Positions 7,689 through 13,750 of a stretch of DNA of 13,805 bases are shown piece by piece. The notes beneath the pieces are model-generated. The model had not been told where the DNA came from. It saw only the letters and a program-made list of their open reading frames with translations, and ran no database searches. Position numbers and translations under genes: made by a program. This stretch comes from UBA6398 sp963660485 (lineage in GTDB: Bacteria; Bacteroidota; Bacteroidia; Bacteroidales; Bacteroidaceae): the NCBI GenBank assembly GCA_963660485.1, contig CAVKYH010000036.1, positions 1-13,805 of the forward strand, written 5' to 3'. Numbering within the stretch: position 1 is the stretch's first letter; each line of letters opens with the position of its first letter.

Positions 7689-8296
7689 TGTACAGGCATT
7701 TCTTCAAACGCTTAATCGACTTCATACTATCGCTCGCGGCCATAATAATACTTTCGCCGCTATTGATTGCCGTAACAATATGGCTGACGATTGCCAACAA
7801 GGGAGCCGGCGCGTTTTTCACGCAGAAACGCCCGGGATTGGGCACCAAAATTTTCAAGGTAATCAAGTTCAAGACGATGACAGACGAGAAAGACGCCGCA
7901 GGAAACCTTTTGCCCGACGAGAAAAGGCTTACGAAAGTAGGCAAATTCGTTCGTTCCACTTCTATAGACGAACTGCCGCAACTTTTCAACGTGCTCAAAG
8001 GCGACATGGCGCTCATCGGCCCTCGTCCGTTGCTTGTAAGCTACCTGCCGCTTTATTCCGAAAAACAGATACGCCGCCACAACGTGCGCCCCGGCATTAC
8101 CGGTTGGGCGCAATGCCACGGACGCAACGCAATATCCTGGACACAGAAATTCGACTACGATGTGTGGTATGTAGACAACCTTTCATTTTCCGTTGATTTG
8201 AAAGTAATTTGGCTCACCATCAAGACGGTTTTAAAACGCAGCGGCATCTCCCACGAAGGAAGTGCCACAATGGAAAGTTTCAACGGACACAACTAA
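7688..8296 (+). CDS. PglC-type phosphoglycosyl transferase
   Basis: A 202-residue monotopic phosphoglycosyl transferase. The family transfers a sugar-1-phosphate from UDP-sugar to undecaprenyl phosphate at the inner membrane, starting a glycan. The N-terminal re-entrant helix (about 10-35) contains S23-P24, the kink motif described in Campylobacter PglC. The catalytic Asp-Glu pair is D94-E95 in STSIDELPQ, followed by GDMALIGPRP and RPGITGWAQ. It lacks the long multi-span N-terminal region of WbaP-type enzymes, so it is the minimal form. The ATG at 7688 shares its A with the TAA of the preceding gene, and this start gives the canonical N-terminus. The substrate is probably a UDP-linked N-acetylated or bacillosamine-like sugar, given the acetyltransferase that follows. 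Confidence 0.94.
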   Translation: MYRHFFKRLIDFILSLAAIIILSPLLIAVTIWLTIANKGAGAFFTQKRPGLGTKIFKVIKFKTMTDEKDAAGNLLPDEKRLTKVGKFVRSTSIDELPQLFNVLKGDMALIGPRPLLVSYLPLYSEKQIRRHNVRPGITGWAQCHGRNAISWTQKFDYDVWYVDNLSFSVDLKVIWLTIKTVLKRSGISHEGSATMESFNGHN

Positions 8297-8307
8297 AAAA
8301 TACAACC

Positions 8308-8958
8308 ATGTATCTATACGGCGCAAGCGGACACGCAAAAGTAATAATCGACCTGCTCGAAGAATGTGGGGTTGGAATCGACGCTCTAATCGATGACAAC
8401 AAATCTCTGCAAAATCTGCAAGGCTACAAAGTGGTTCACGAATTCACGGAAAACTCTCCGCTCATTATATCAATCGGTTCCAACAAGATACGCAAGATTA
8501 TTGACCGCAAGCTCCGCGCCGAATACGGTACGGCAATCCACCCCAGCGCAATAGTCTCGAAAAACGCGCAAATCAGCGAGGGTAGCGTAGTAATGGCAGG
8601 CGCTATCATTCAAACCGATGCCAAAATCGGACGCCATTGCATTGTAAACACAGGCGCAAGCGTTGACCACGAATGCACCATTGAAGATTTCGTTCACCTT
8701 TCGCCCCATTCCACACTCTGCGGAAACGTAAAAGTAGGCGAAGGAACGTGGATAGGAGCAGGCAGTACCGTTATCCAAGGCATAACAATAGGCAAATGGT
8801 GCGTGATAGGCGCTGGAAGCGTGGTATCAAAGAATATCCCCGACGGCACATTGTATGTAGGCAACCGGAGTATCGTTTCCCGACAATGCTATCAAAACAT
8901 TGTTGAAGAAATGACAAATTTGGACAAAAGAATTCCCAACAAATTTAACCCCATATAA
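8308..8958 (+). CDS. PglD-like sugar O/N-acetyltransferase
   Basis: A 216-residue acetyltransferase. Members such as Campylobacter PglD use acetyl-CoA to N-acetylate a UDP-4-amino sugar. The N-terminal part (1-75) is a Rossmann-like nucleotide-sugar domain beginning YGASGHAK. From about 76 onward there is a left-handed beta-helix of hexapeptide repeats, with the likely catalytic base H121 in ASVDHEC and a second family-typical histidine in HLSPHS. The ATG at 8308 gives the canonical N-terminus; the frame is open further upstream inside the previous gene, but that extension has no family match. It lies 11 bases after the phosphoglycosyl transferase and ends the operon. The aminotransferase that normally makes its substrate does not follow, so it must be elsewhere, or the true acceptor differs. 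Confidence 0.92.
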   Translation: MYLYGASGHAKVIIDLLEECGVGIDALIDDNKSLQNLQGYKVVHEFTENSPLIISIGSNKIRKIIDRKLRAEYGTAIHPSAIVSKNAQISEGSVVMAGAIIQTDAKIGRHCIVNTGASVDHECTIEDFVHLSPHSTLCGNVKVGEGTWIGAGSTVIQGITIGKWCVIGAGSVVSKNIPDGTLYVGNRSIVSRQCYQNIVEEMTNLDKRIPNKFNPI

Positions 8959-8960
8959 GA

Positions 8961-8980
8961 AGCCGTAAAACCGGCTCTTT
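8961..8980 (+). terminator. Weak hairpin after the glycan operon
   Basis: AGCCG (8961-8965) and CGGCT (8972-8976) form a 5-bp stem three bases past the stop codon, followed by CTTT. The stem is short and the T run poor, so termination may depend on repeat copy 3 just downstream, whose stem is followed by five T. Confidence 0.3.
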
Positions 8981-8992
8981 ATACCGTTTTTC

Positions 8993-9049
8993 CGATGTCA
9001 GACATAATTTAAATTCCGACGCATCTAATTTAAATTATGTCTGACATCG
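8993..9049. repeat. Modular palindromic repeat, copy 3 (type B arms)
   Basis: A complete 57-base element. Arms CGATGTCAGACAT (8993-9005) and ATGTCTGACATCG (9037-9049) are perfectly complementary over 13 bases. They enclose linker AATTTAAATT (9006-9015), core CCGACGCATCT (9016-9026) and linker AATTTAAATT (9027-9036). The linker-core-linker unit equals that of copy 2 in reverse orientation, but the arms are unrelated. T5 follows at 9050-9054, so it may act as a terminator of the glycan operon on the plus strand. Confidence 0.92.
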
Positions 9050-9176
9050 TTTTTGCGATAAGCCATGTGTTTTTTTAGCCTGTTTTTGTGGTAAAAACGA
9101 TGTGCCGTGAAGTATTTCGAAAGAAGTATTTACTTTACAAATAAAAGCGGTGTTGTGCTACAAAAGTATGGTGTGC

Positions 9177-9242
9177 TGTCAAAAAATGTCGTTTTGTCTG
9201 TTTTTGGCACGGTTTGTCCGGTTTTGTCGCTCGGATTTTGTC
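9177..9242 (+). promoter_or_regulatory. Cluster of TGTC words upstream of the hsp20 promoter
   Basis: TGTC occurs at 9177, 9187, 9195, 9215, 9225 and 9239, several of them as TTTTGTC, with spacings of 10, 8, 20, 10 and 14 bases. Most spacings are near whole turns of the helix. The cluster lies about 50-115 bases upstream of the expected start, where an activator for a sigma-54 promoter would bind. It could also be chance in T-rich DNA. Confidence 0.3.
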
Positions 9243-9262
9243 TGGAAAACGCTGTGGCACAT

Positions 9263-9279
9263 TTGGCACACAACTTGCG
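9263..9279 (+). promoter_or_regulatory. Sigma-54 (-24/-12) type promoter of hsp20
   Basis: TTGGCAC (9263-9269), five bases, then TTGC (9275-9278): the invariant GG (9265-9266) and GC (9277-9278) are exactly 10 bases apart, as required by RpoN promoters (TGGCAC-N5-TTGC). Transcription would start near 9290, leaving a leader of about 70 bases. I see no good TAnnTTTG element closer to the gene. Sigma-54 promoters need an enhancer-binding ATPase, which is not encoded in this window. Confidence 0.7.
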
Positions 9280-9362
9280 ATATTTTAAGTGAACACCGGA
9301 AACGGAAACGCCAAGGGGTTCAAAAACAGATAATAAACATATAAAAATAGGAGATTTGAATT

Positions 9363-9791
9363 ATGGCAATGTTAGCAAAAAGAAATCAGAATTGGTTACC
9401 GAGTATCTTCAACGACTTTTTCGATAACGAGTGGATGGAGAAGGCAAATGCAACGGAACCGGCGATAAATGTTGTGGAACACGACGGAGACTATACTGTG
9501 GAAGTCGCAGCTCCGGGAATGACAAAGGAAGATTTCAACATTCATATCGATGACGACGGCAATCTTGTCATCGCCATGGAGAAGAAAAACGAAAAGAAGG
9601 ACGAGAAGAAGGGACGCTATTTGCGCCGCGAGTTCTCTTACTCGAAATTCCAGCAGGCAATGATTTTGCCCGACGATGTGGATCGCACCAAGATATCCGC
9701 AAAAGTCGACAACGGGGTGCTTCATGTGGAATTGCCCAAGTTGCCCGAAGAAAACAAGGTGGCAAAAGTTACCAATATCGAAGTGAAATAA
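9363..9791 (+). CDS. Hsp20 small heat-shock protein
   Basis: A 142-residue ATP-independent chaperone that holds unfolding proteins in the cytoplasm. The N-terminal arm (1-35) has the NWLPSIFNDFF pattern common in Bacteroidota homologues. The alpha-crystallin domain spans about 36-130, ending with the GVLHVELPKL strand, and the C-terminal tail carries the I-x-V anchor (IEV) that docks neighbouring dimers. A lysine- and glutamate-rich loop (about 74-82) lies mid-domain. AGGAG at 9349-9353 sits 9 bases before the ATG, an unusually strong ribosome site for this phylum. The gene stands alone between a sigma-54-type promoter and a strong terminator, so it should be regulated independently. Confidence 0.95.
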   Translation: MAMLAKRNQNWLPSIFNDFFDNEWMEKANATEPAINVVEHDGDYTVEVAAPGMTKEDFNIHIDDDGNLVIAMEKKNEKKDEKKGRYLRREFSYSKFQQAMILPDDVDRTKISAKVDNGVLHVELPKLPEENKVAKVTNIEVK

Positions 9792-9810
9792 AACCGCATT
9801 GAATTAACTC

Positions 9811-9852
9811 AATCCGCCCTGCGCTATAGATTGGCGTGGGGCGGATTTTTTT
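9811..9852 (+). terminator. Rho-independent terminator of hsp20
   Basis: AATCCGCCC (9811-9819) pairs perfectly with GGGCGGATT (9839-9847) around a 19-base loop, followed by a T run reaching 9852. It begins 19 bases past the hsp20 stop and isolates that gene from the next one. Confidence 0.85.
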
Positions 9853-9916
9853 GTTTGCCTACGGCACGTTAAGCATTTTTTATAGGCAATTAGCGCAATA
9901 TGAAAGGTAAAATTGT

Positions 9917-9924
9917 TAGCTTTG
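9917..9924 (+). promoter_or_regulatory. Probable -7 element for the DUF3127 gene
   Basis: TAGCTTTG fits TAnnTTTG. No clear TTG lies 19-21 bases upstream. The predicted start near 9931 gives a leader of about 22 bases, in line with the other promoters here. Confidence 0.55.
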
Positions 9925-9952
9925 CAAATCAATAGGAAAATCAATTCAACCA

Positions 9953-10360
9953 ATGGATATAACAGGAAAGATAATTTTTGTAGGCGAACCAAGAAGCGGT
10001 ACGTCGAAAACCTCGGGCAATCCGTGGAAAACGCAGGATTTCGTGATAGAAACCCATGAACAATATCCTCGCAAGTGTGTGTTTACCGTGTTTGGCGAAG
10101 ATCGTCTCAAACAATTCAATTTGCAGATGGGTGGCGAGTATACTGTTTCGTTCGATATCGATGCGCATGAATACAATGGCCGTTGGTTCAATGATATTCG
10201 CGCATGGAGAGCAGTTCCTGCTGCAGCCCCCGCAACTCCTGTGCCACCGGTTGCGAATCCCGGCGCAGAATATGCTCCGCAAACACCTCCTGCGCAAAAC
10301 GCTACGGGCAATGTGCCTGATCCTTTCGCAACAGGCGGCTCGGACGACCTGCCTTTTTAA
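9953..10360 (+). CDS. DUF3127 protein with SSB-like tail
   Basis: A 135-residue protein. The first 87 residues or so match DUF3127 as I know it, a small beta-rich domain that looks OB-like (KIIFVGEP...KTQDFVIET...FTVFGEDRL...FDIDAHEYNGRWFNDIRAW). A Pro-, Ala- and Gln-rich linker (about 88-125) leads to an acidic tip ending SDDLPF (130-135). That layout copies bacterial single-stranded DNA-binding protein, whose last residues (DDxPF) recruit repair proteins. A DNA-binding accessory role is therefore an inference; the family has no assigned function that I know of. The gene starts 22 bases after its likely transcription start and precedes the OmpA-family gene by 43 bases, possibly sharing its transcript. 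Confidence 0.88.
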   Translation: MDITGKIIFVGEPRSGTSKTSGNPWKTQDFVIETHEQYPRKCVFTVFGEDRLKQFNLQMGGEYTVSFDIDAHEYNGRWFNDIRAWRAVPAAAPATPVPPVANPGAEYAPQTPPAQNATGNVPDPFATGGSDDLPF

Positions 10361-10403
10361 TAACATTAATCCCAAGGTATAAATCAAAACAAACATTCGT
10401 GAT

Positions 10404-11114
10404 ATGAAAGCAATGAAAGTTTCCGCAATAGTTCTTAGCGCAGCGTTGATAATGAGTGGCTGCAGCACTATGAGCAACAAAGCAAAAGGTGGAATCATTG
10501 GCGGCGGTAGCGGCGCGGTTCTTGGCGGCTTGATAGGCAAGGTGGCCGGAAACGCAGGCGTTGGAGCTGTGATAGGAGCGGCTGTAGGTACAGGCGCAGG
10601 CATTCTCATCGGCAACAAAATGGACAAGGTGAAAAAACAAGCCGAGACCGTGGAGAATGCAAAGGTGGAAGAAGTAAAAGACAACAATGGCCTTAGCGCT
10701 GTGAAGTGTACTTTTGATTCCGGAATCCTATTCGGTACGGGTAAATCCGATTTGAGCGCAGCCGCAAAGAGTTCTTTGAACGATTTCGCGCAGAATGTTC
10801 TCAACAAAAACCAAGATGTCGACGTGGCAATCCAAGGCTATACCGACAATCAGGGTTGGAAAAATTCTACAGCCGAACAAAGTGCAGCCAAGAACCTTGA
10901 ACTTTCGCAGAAGCGCGCACAAGCAGTGGAGGCTTACCTTAAGTCTTGCGGCGTTGACGGAAAGCAGATTAAAAAGACCGAAGGTTTTGGCGAGCAGAAC
11001 CCTGTGCAGGATAATTCCACCGCAAGCGGTCGCGAACAGAACCGTCGTGTGGAAATCTACATGTATGCAAGTCAGCAAATGATTCAGTCTGCTCAAGAAG
11101 GTACGCTGAAATAA
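10404..11114 (+). CDS. Glycine-zipper OmpA-family lipoprotein
   Basis: A 236-residue outer-membrane lipoprotein that should tether the outer membrane to peptidoglycan. The signal peptide ends in a lipobox IMSGC with the lipidated Cys at 20. Residues 28-73 form a glycine zipper (repeated GG/GxxxG with small hydrophobics), expected to insert in or oligomerise at the membrane. The OmpA C-terminal domain occupies about 98-221, with GYTDNQG and the peptidoglycan-contact pattern GREQNRRVEI. Similar two-part proteins exist in many Gram-negatives (YiaD-like). No separate promoter is evident in the 43-base gap before it, so it may be read with the DUF3127 gene. A strong terminator follows. Confidence 0.93.
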   Translation: MKAMKVSAIVLSAALIMSGCSTMSNKAKGGIIGGGSGAVLGGLIGKVAGNAGVGAVIGAAVGTGAGILIGNKMDKVKKQAETVENAKVEEVKDNNGLSAVKCTFDSGILFGTGKSDLSAAAKSSLNDFAQNVLNKNQDVDVAIQGYTDNQGWKNSTAEQSAAKNLELSQKRAQAVEAYLKSCGVDGKQIKKTEGFGEQNPVQDNSTASGREQNRRVEIYMYASQQMIQSAQEGTLK

Positions 11115-11133
11115 ATCAAATACAAGGTATATA

Positions 11134-11172
11134 AAACCGCCGGAGCAGTTCCGTTCCGGCGGTTTGTTTGTT
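11134..11172 (+). terminator. Rho-independent terminator after the OmpA-family gene
   Basis: AAACCGCCGGA (11134-11144) and TCCGGCGGTTT (11155-11165) form a perfect 11-bp stem with a 10-base loop, followed by the T-rich TTTGTTTGTT. It ends 13 bases before the ATG of the transglycosylase gene, so that gene needs its own promoter or read-through. Confidence 0.88.
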
Positions 11173-11184
11173 ATAAAACGAAAA

Positions 11185-11895
11185 ATGTTTCTTTTCAAAT
11201 CCATCATAAAGCATATCCTTCTTTGGATATTGGTCGGCTTTTTTGTTTCATCGATAGGAATGGTGTTTATATACAAATACGTGCCGGTTTATGCCACTCC
11301 ATTAATGGTGATACGCCTTTTCCAGCAACACGCAAAGGGTGAAAAAATAAAACTACACCATCATTGGGTTTCGTTCGACCATATCAGCAAGAATTTGCCT
11401 GTTGCCGTTGTTGCGTCAGAGGACCAACTTTTTTTGGAACACCATGGTTTTGATTTGAAACAGATTCAAAACGCGGCGATAGACCGTATTGAAGGAAAGC
11501 GCAAGCGTGGCGGGAGTACCATAAGCCAGCAAACGGCAAAAAATGTCTTTCTTTGGCCAACTTCTTCTTGGGTTCGCAAAGGTTTCGAGGCTTATTTTAC
11601 TGTTTTGATTGAGTTTGTTTGGGGCAAGCAGCGTATCATGGAAGTTTATCTCAACAGTATAGAAATGGGCAACGGCATTTATGGCGCCGACGCCGTAGCA
11701 AAATGGCATTTCAATACCAATGCGGAGAACCTTACCAAATCTGAGTGCGCGCTTATCGCAGCAAGTTTGCCCAATCCCTTGAAGTTTGATTCTTCAAAGC
11801 CGTCTGCTTATCTTCAAAAGCGCAAGAGTGCGATTCTTGTGCAGATGCGTAATGTGAAGCCGGCACTTGAACCGCTTTTCAACGAAGCCGAATAA
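11185..11895 (+). CDS. mtgA: Monofunctional peptidoglycan transglycosylase
   Basis: A 236-residue glycosyltransferase family 51 enzyme that polymerises lipid II into glycan strands at the outer face of the inner membrane. One N-terminal membrane span (about 8-31) anchors it. The signature motifs are present: the catalytic Glu E79 in VASEDQLFLEHHGFD, RGGSTISQQ at 108-116, and EVYLN at 153-157. There is no transpeptidase domain, which makes it monofunctional. The ATG at 11185 is preferred to an in-frame TTG at 11164 that lies inside the upstream terminator. Its 3' end overlaps the end of the convergent DUF1460 gene by 17 bases. No convincing promoter is seen; the 13-base gap after the terminator leaves little room. 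Confidence 0.95.
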   Translation: MFLFKSIIKHILLWILVGFFVSSIGMVFIYKYVPVYATPLMVIRLFQQHAKGEKIKLHHHWVSFDHISKNLPVAVVASEDQLFLEHHGFDLKQIQNAAIDRIEGKRKRGGSTISQQTAKNVFLWPTSSWVRKGFEAYFTVLIEFVWGKQRIMEVYLNSIEMGNGIYGADAVAKWHFNTNAENLTKSECALIAASLPNPLKFDSSKPSAYLQKRKSAILVQMRNVKPALEPLFNEAE

Positions 11896-12724
11896 CGCGG
11901 ATTCCCAATTGGGTTTGCCGTTTCCTTTGATATTCGTAAAGGGATTGGTTGTCTGTAACAACTTTGTGCTTCAACGACGAAGCATTAAGCAGATGCAGTT
12001 TGTTTCCTTTCCATATCGCGATTCCCACGTGGCTTATGTCGAGTCCTTCTTTGCTTGTAACCAGGGCAATGATGTCTCCGTCGTGAATGCAGCTTAGTTT
12101 TGTTTTGTCGAGGTTGAGCAAGTTTTTGGGAATATAGTTTACAATTGTGCCGTTGATTGATTTTTCTTGTTTTTCAATCTCTTTGCGCAAATCTTCATCG
12201 GTTTTCAGTTGGCGGTAATACTGCGGATTCTTTGTCATGAACGACAAATTTAATTCTTGCTTTGCCGTAAAAGGAAATCCACCGCTTTTGCCGATGTCTT
12301 CAACGAGTCCTTTGTTAACGTTGTCGGCTATCCATTGCGAGAAATAGTGTAGTCGCGAATCGTAACCGCTTATATTTCCGTTGCGATAGCGCAGTTGTTT
12401 CAATGCTTTGCAATATCCGGCAAAAGATCTGTCGTTGTTTTTTTCTGCCAACGCAAGTGCGGCAGATGTTTCCACGAGTGTGGTGCAATCCAGCTCGCGA
12501 AGATTTACGACCAATTGTTCTTTTTCGTTTATTTCGAGAGTTTGTCCCACGTAAGGGCGTCCCAACAGTTTTTTTGCGAAATAGAGTGGGGTGTGTGTGC
12601 CTTTGGCGCTTAACAGTACAGCGATTTCTGCAGAATCTTCCTTTTGGTATGTTATGTCGTCGGCTTTTAATTGCAGTGGTAGGGCTGTCAGAGCCAACAA
12701 TATTGCTGTTAGAATTTTGGGCAT
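11879..12724 (-). CDS. Secreted DUF1460 amidase-like protein
   Basis: A 281-residue exported protein. The signal peptide occupies about residues 1-21 (hydrophobic stretch then LKA before DD). The rest matches DUF1460, an NlpC/P60-like cysteine-hydrolase family annotated as N-acetylmuramoyl-L-alanine amidase-like, which would cut peptidoglycan peptides or stems in the periplasm. The likely nucleophile is C80 in LDCTTLVE and the likely histidine is H232 in DISHVGIAIW, preceded by the HDGDIIAL strand. All expected catalytic segments are intact. It starts 13 bases after the EamA stop and is probably co-transcribed with it. Its last 17 bases overlap mtgA tail to tail, an opposing peptidoglycan synthase, with no terminator between. 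Confidence 0.88.
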   Translation of the reverse strand: MPKILTAILLALTALPLQLKADDITYQKEDSAEIAVLLSAKGTHTPLYFAKKLLGRPYVGQTLEINEKEQLVVNLRELDCTTLVETSAALALAEKNNDRSFAGYCKALKQLRYRNGNISGYDSRLHYFSQWIADNVNKGLVEDIGKSGGFPFTAKQELNLSFMTKNPQYYRQLKTDEDLRKEIEKQEKSINGTIVNYIPKNLLNLDKTKLSCIHDGDIIALVTSKEGLDISHVGIAIWKGNKLHLLNASSLKHKVVTDNQSLYEYQRKRQTQLGIRVIRLR

Positions 12725-12737
12725 GGCATATAGTGGA

Positions 12738-13661
12738 TTAGTTCTTTCGCGGAAACATTTTGCGAATCCTTATTATTGCGGTTGATACGCTTCCCTTGGC
12801 AACGATGAGGCTTACTCCGGAAATCACGAGGATAAATCCCCATGCAATTCTCATTGTCATAGGTTCGCCGAGCACAAACACTCCGAGCACAACGGCTGTC
12901 AGCGGTTCGAGTGCGCCTAATATCGCTGTTGGAGTGGAGCCTATTAAAGTTATAGCGTGAGTTGTGCTGTAGAATGACAAGGCTGTGGGGAGCACGCCCA
13001 GGCATATTACGTTGAACCACATATATCCTGTGTGGGGTATTGCCATTCCTTTTCCCAACAAGGCTATGCCGCCGAACATTAACGCGCCGATTAGTATCAC
13101 ATAAAAGGTGAGTTTGAGCGTTGGCATGGCTTTGAGCACATTCCATTGGTTGACGCATACAAGATATATGGCATAGGAAAGGGCAGAACCGAATACGAAA
13201 ATTGTGCCTACAAGACTTACCATTTCGCCGCCGGGCTTTATGGAAATAAGAAACACTCCTGCCAATGCGAGCAGTATACTTAATGCAGTTACCAAGCCTG
13301 CCCGTTCTCTGAAAAACACGCTCATTATCACCGCCACCATTATGGGGTAGAGAAAAAGTAGGGTGGAGGCTATACCGGCTCCCATGTAGTCGTAACTCAC
13401 AAAGAGCGCGAGCGAAGACAGAGCCATCAAAGCTCCCATCAGAACGGCTGCAATTATTTCGTAACGGCCGTGGAGCTTGAAGTCGCGCCCGCGAAGTTTT
13501 ATCATGAGTGCTATCACGGGTAGCGCCAACAGATAACGGAAAAACAATACGCTCGCAGCGTCCATTCCGTCTCTATATAAAGGTATTGCAAATATGGGGT
13601 TCGTGCCGTAGCTTGCCGCGCCTATTGCGCCTAAAAGGTATCCTTTTGTTTTAGCGTTCAT
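12738..13661 (-). CDS. EamA-family transporter (DMT superfamily)
   Basis: A 307-residue inner-membrane protein with about ten hydrophobic spans arranged as two EamA repeats (about residues 8-140 and 155-290), the usual length and fold of drug/metabolite exporters. Recognisable family stretches are GAASYGTNPIFAIPL at the start, FFRYLLALP, and TPTAILGALEPLTAVVLG with an ILG-x-LEP-style motif in the second half. The ATG at 13661 is chosen over one at 13730 because a -7 promoter element lies between them. The substrate cannot be deduced; amino acids, nucleotides and drugs are all known for the family. It is the first gene of a minus-strand pair with the DUF1460 gene. Confidence 0.92.
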   Translation of the reverse strand: MNAKTKGYLLGAIGAASYGTNPIFAIPLYRDGMDAASVLFFRYLLALPVIALMIKLRGRDFKLHGRYEIIAAVLMGALMALSSLALFVSYDYMGAGIASTLLFLYPIMVAVIMSVFFRERAGLVTALSILLALAGVFLISIKPGGEMVSLVGTIFVFGSALSYAIYLVCVNQWNVLKAMPTLKLTFYVILIGALMFGGIALLGKGMAIPHTGYMWFNVICLGVLPTALSFYSTTHAITLIGSTPTAILGALEPLTAVVLGVFVLGEPMTMRIAWGFILVISGVSLIVAKGSVSTAIIRIRKMFPRKN

Positions 13662-13684
13662 TTCCTTTCTGTCAAAAATCGCTG

Positions 13685-13692
13685 CAAAGTTA
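13685..13692 (-). promoter_or_regulatory. Probable -7 element for the EamA-DUF1460 pair
   Basis: On the minus strand this reads TAACTTTG, fitting TAnnTTTG. Transcription would start near 13678, giving a leader of about 17 bases to the ATG at 13661. No clear TTG is found at the expected upstream distance. Confidence 0.55.
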
Positions 13693-13750
13693 CTAAAAGT
13701 TGATTGTATTTTCGCGGCGTGAGATGCCATAAAAACGAGGTCTGATTTTG

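Larger units (their letters stand above)
8959..9362. other. Intergenic region between glycan operon and hsp20
   Basis: No supported gene lies in these 404 bases. They hold a weak hairpin just after the operon (8961-8980), repeat copy 3 (8993-9049), a direct repeat GAAGTATTT (9109-9117 and 9123-9131), a cluster of TGTC words (9177-9242) and the sigma-54-type promoter (9263-9279). Two overlapping small open frames here lack any family signal and run across the promoter. Confidence 0.7.

Noticed and set aside
9205..9210. TGGCAC words at 9205 and 9255 as alternative sigma-54 promoters
   Set aside because: Neither is followed by TTGC at the required spacing; only the site at 9264-9278 keeps GG and GC ten bases apart.
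9107..9344. Two overlapping small plus-strand open frames upstream of hsp20
   Set aside because: They cover the sigma-54 promoter and TGTC region, lack ribosome sites and match no family I recognise.
9941..10807. A 288-codon open frame on the minus strand opposite the DUF3127 and OmpA-family genes
   Set aside because: It crosses two well-supported genes and their gap, and its protein is a low-complexity Pro/Ala-rich product of the reversed glycine zipper.
13662..13730. Upstream ATG extending the EamA protein by 23 residues
   Set aside because: The -7 element TAACTTTG on the minus strand lies between it and the ATG at 13661, and the extension is not a typical EamA N-terminus.
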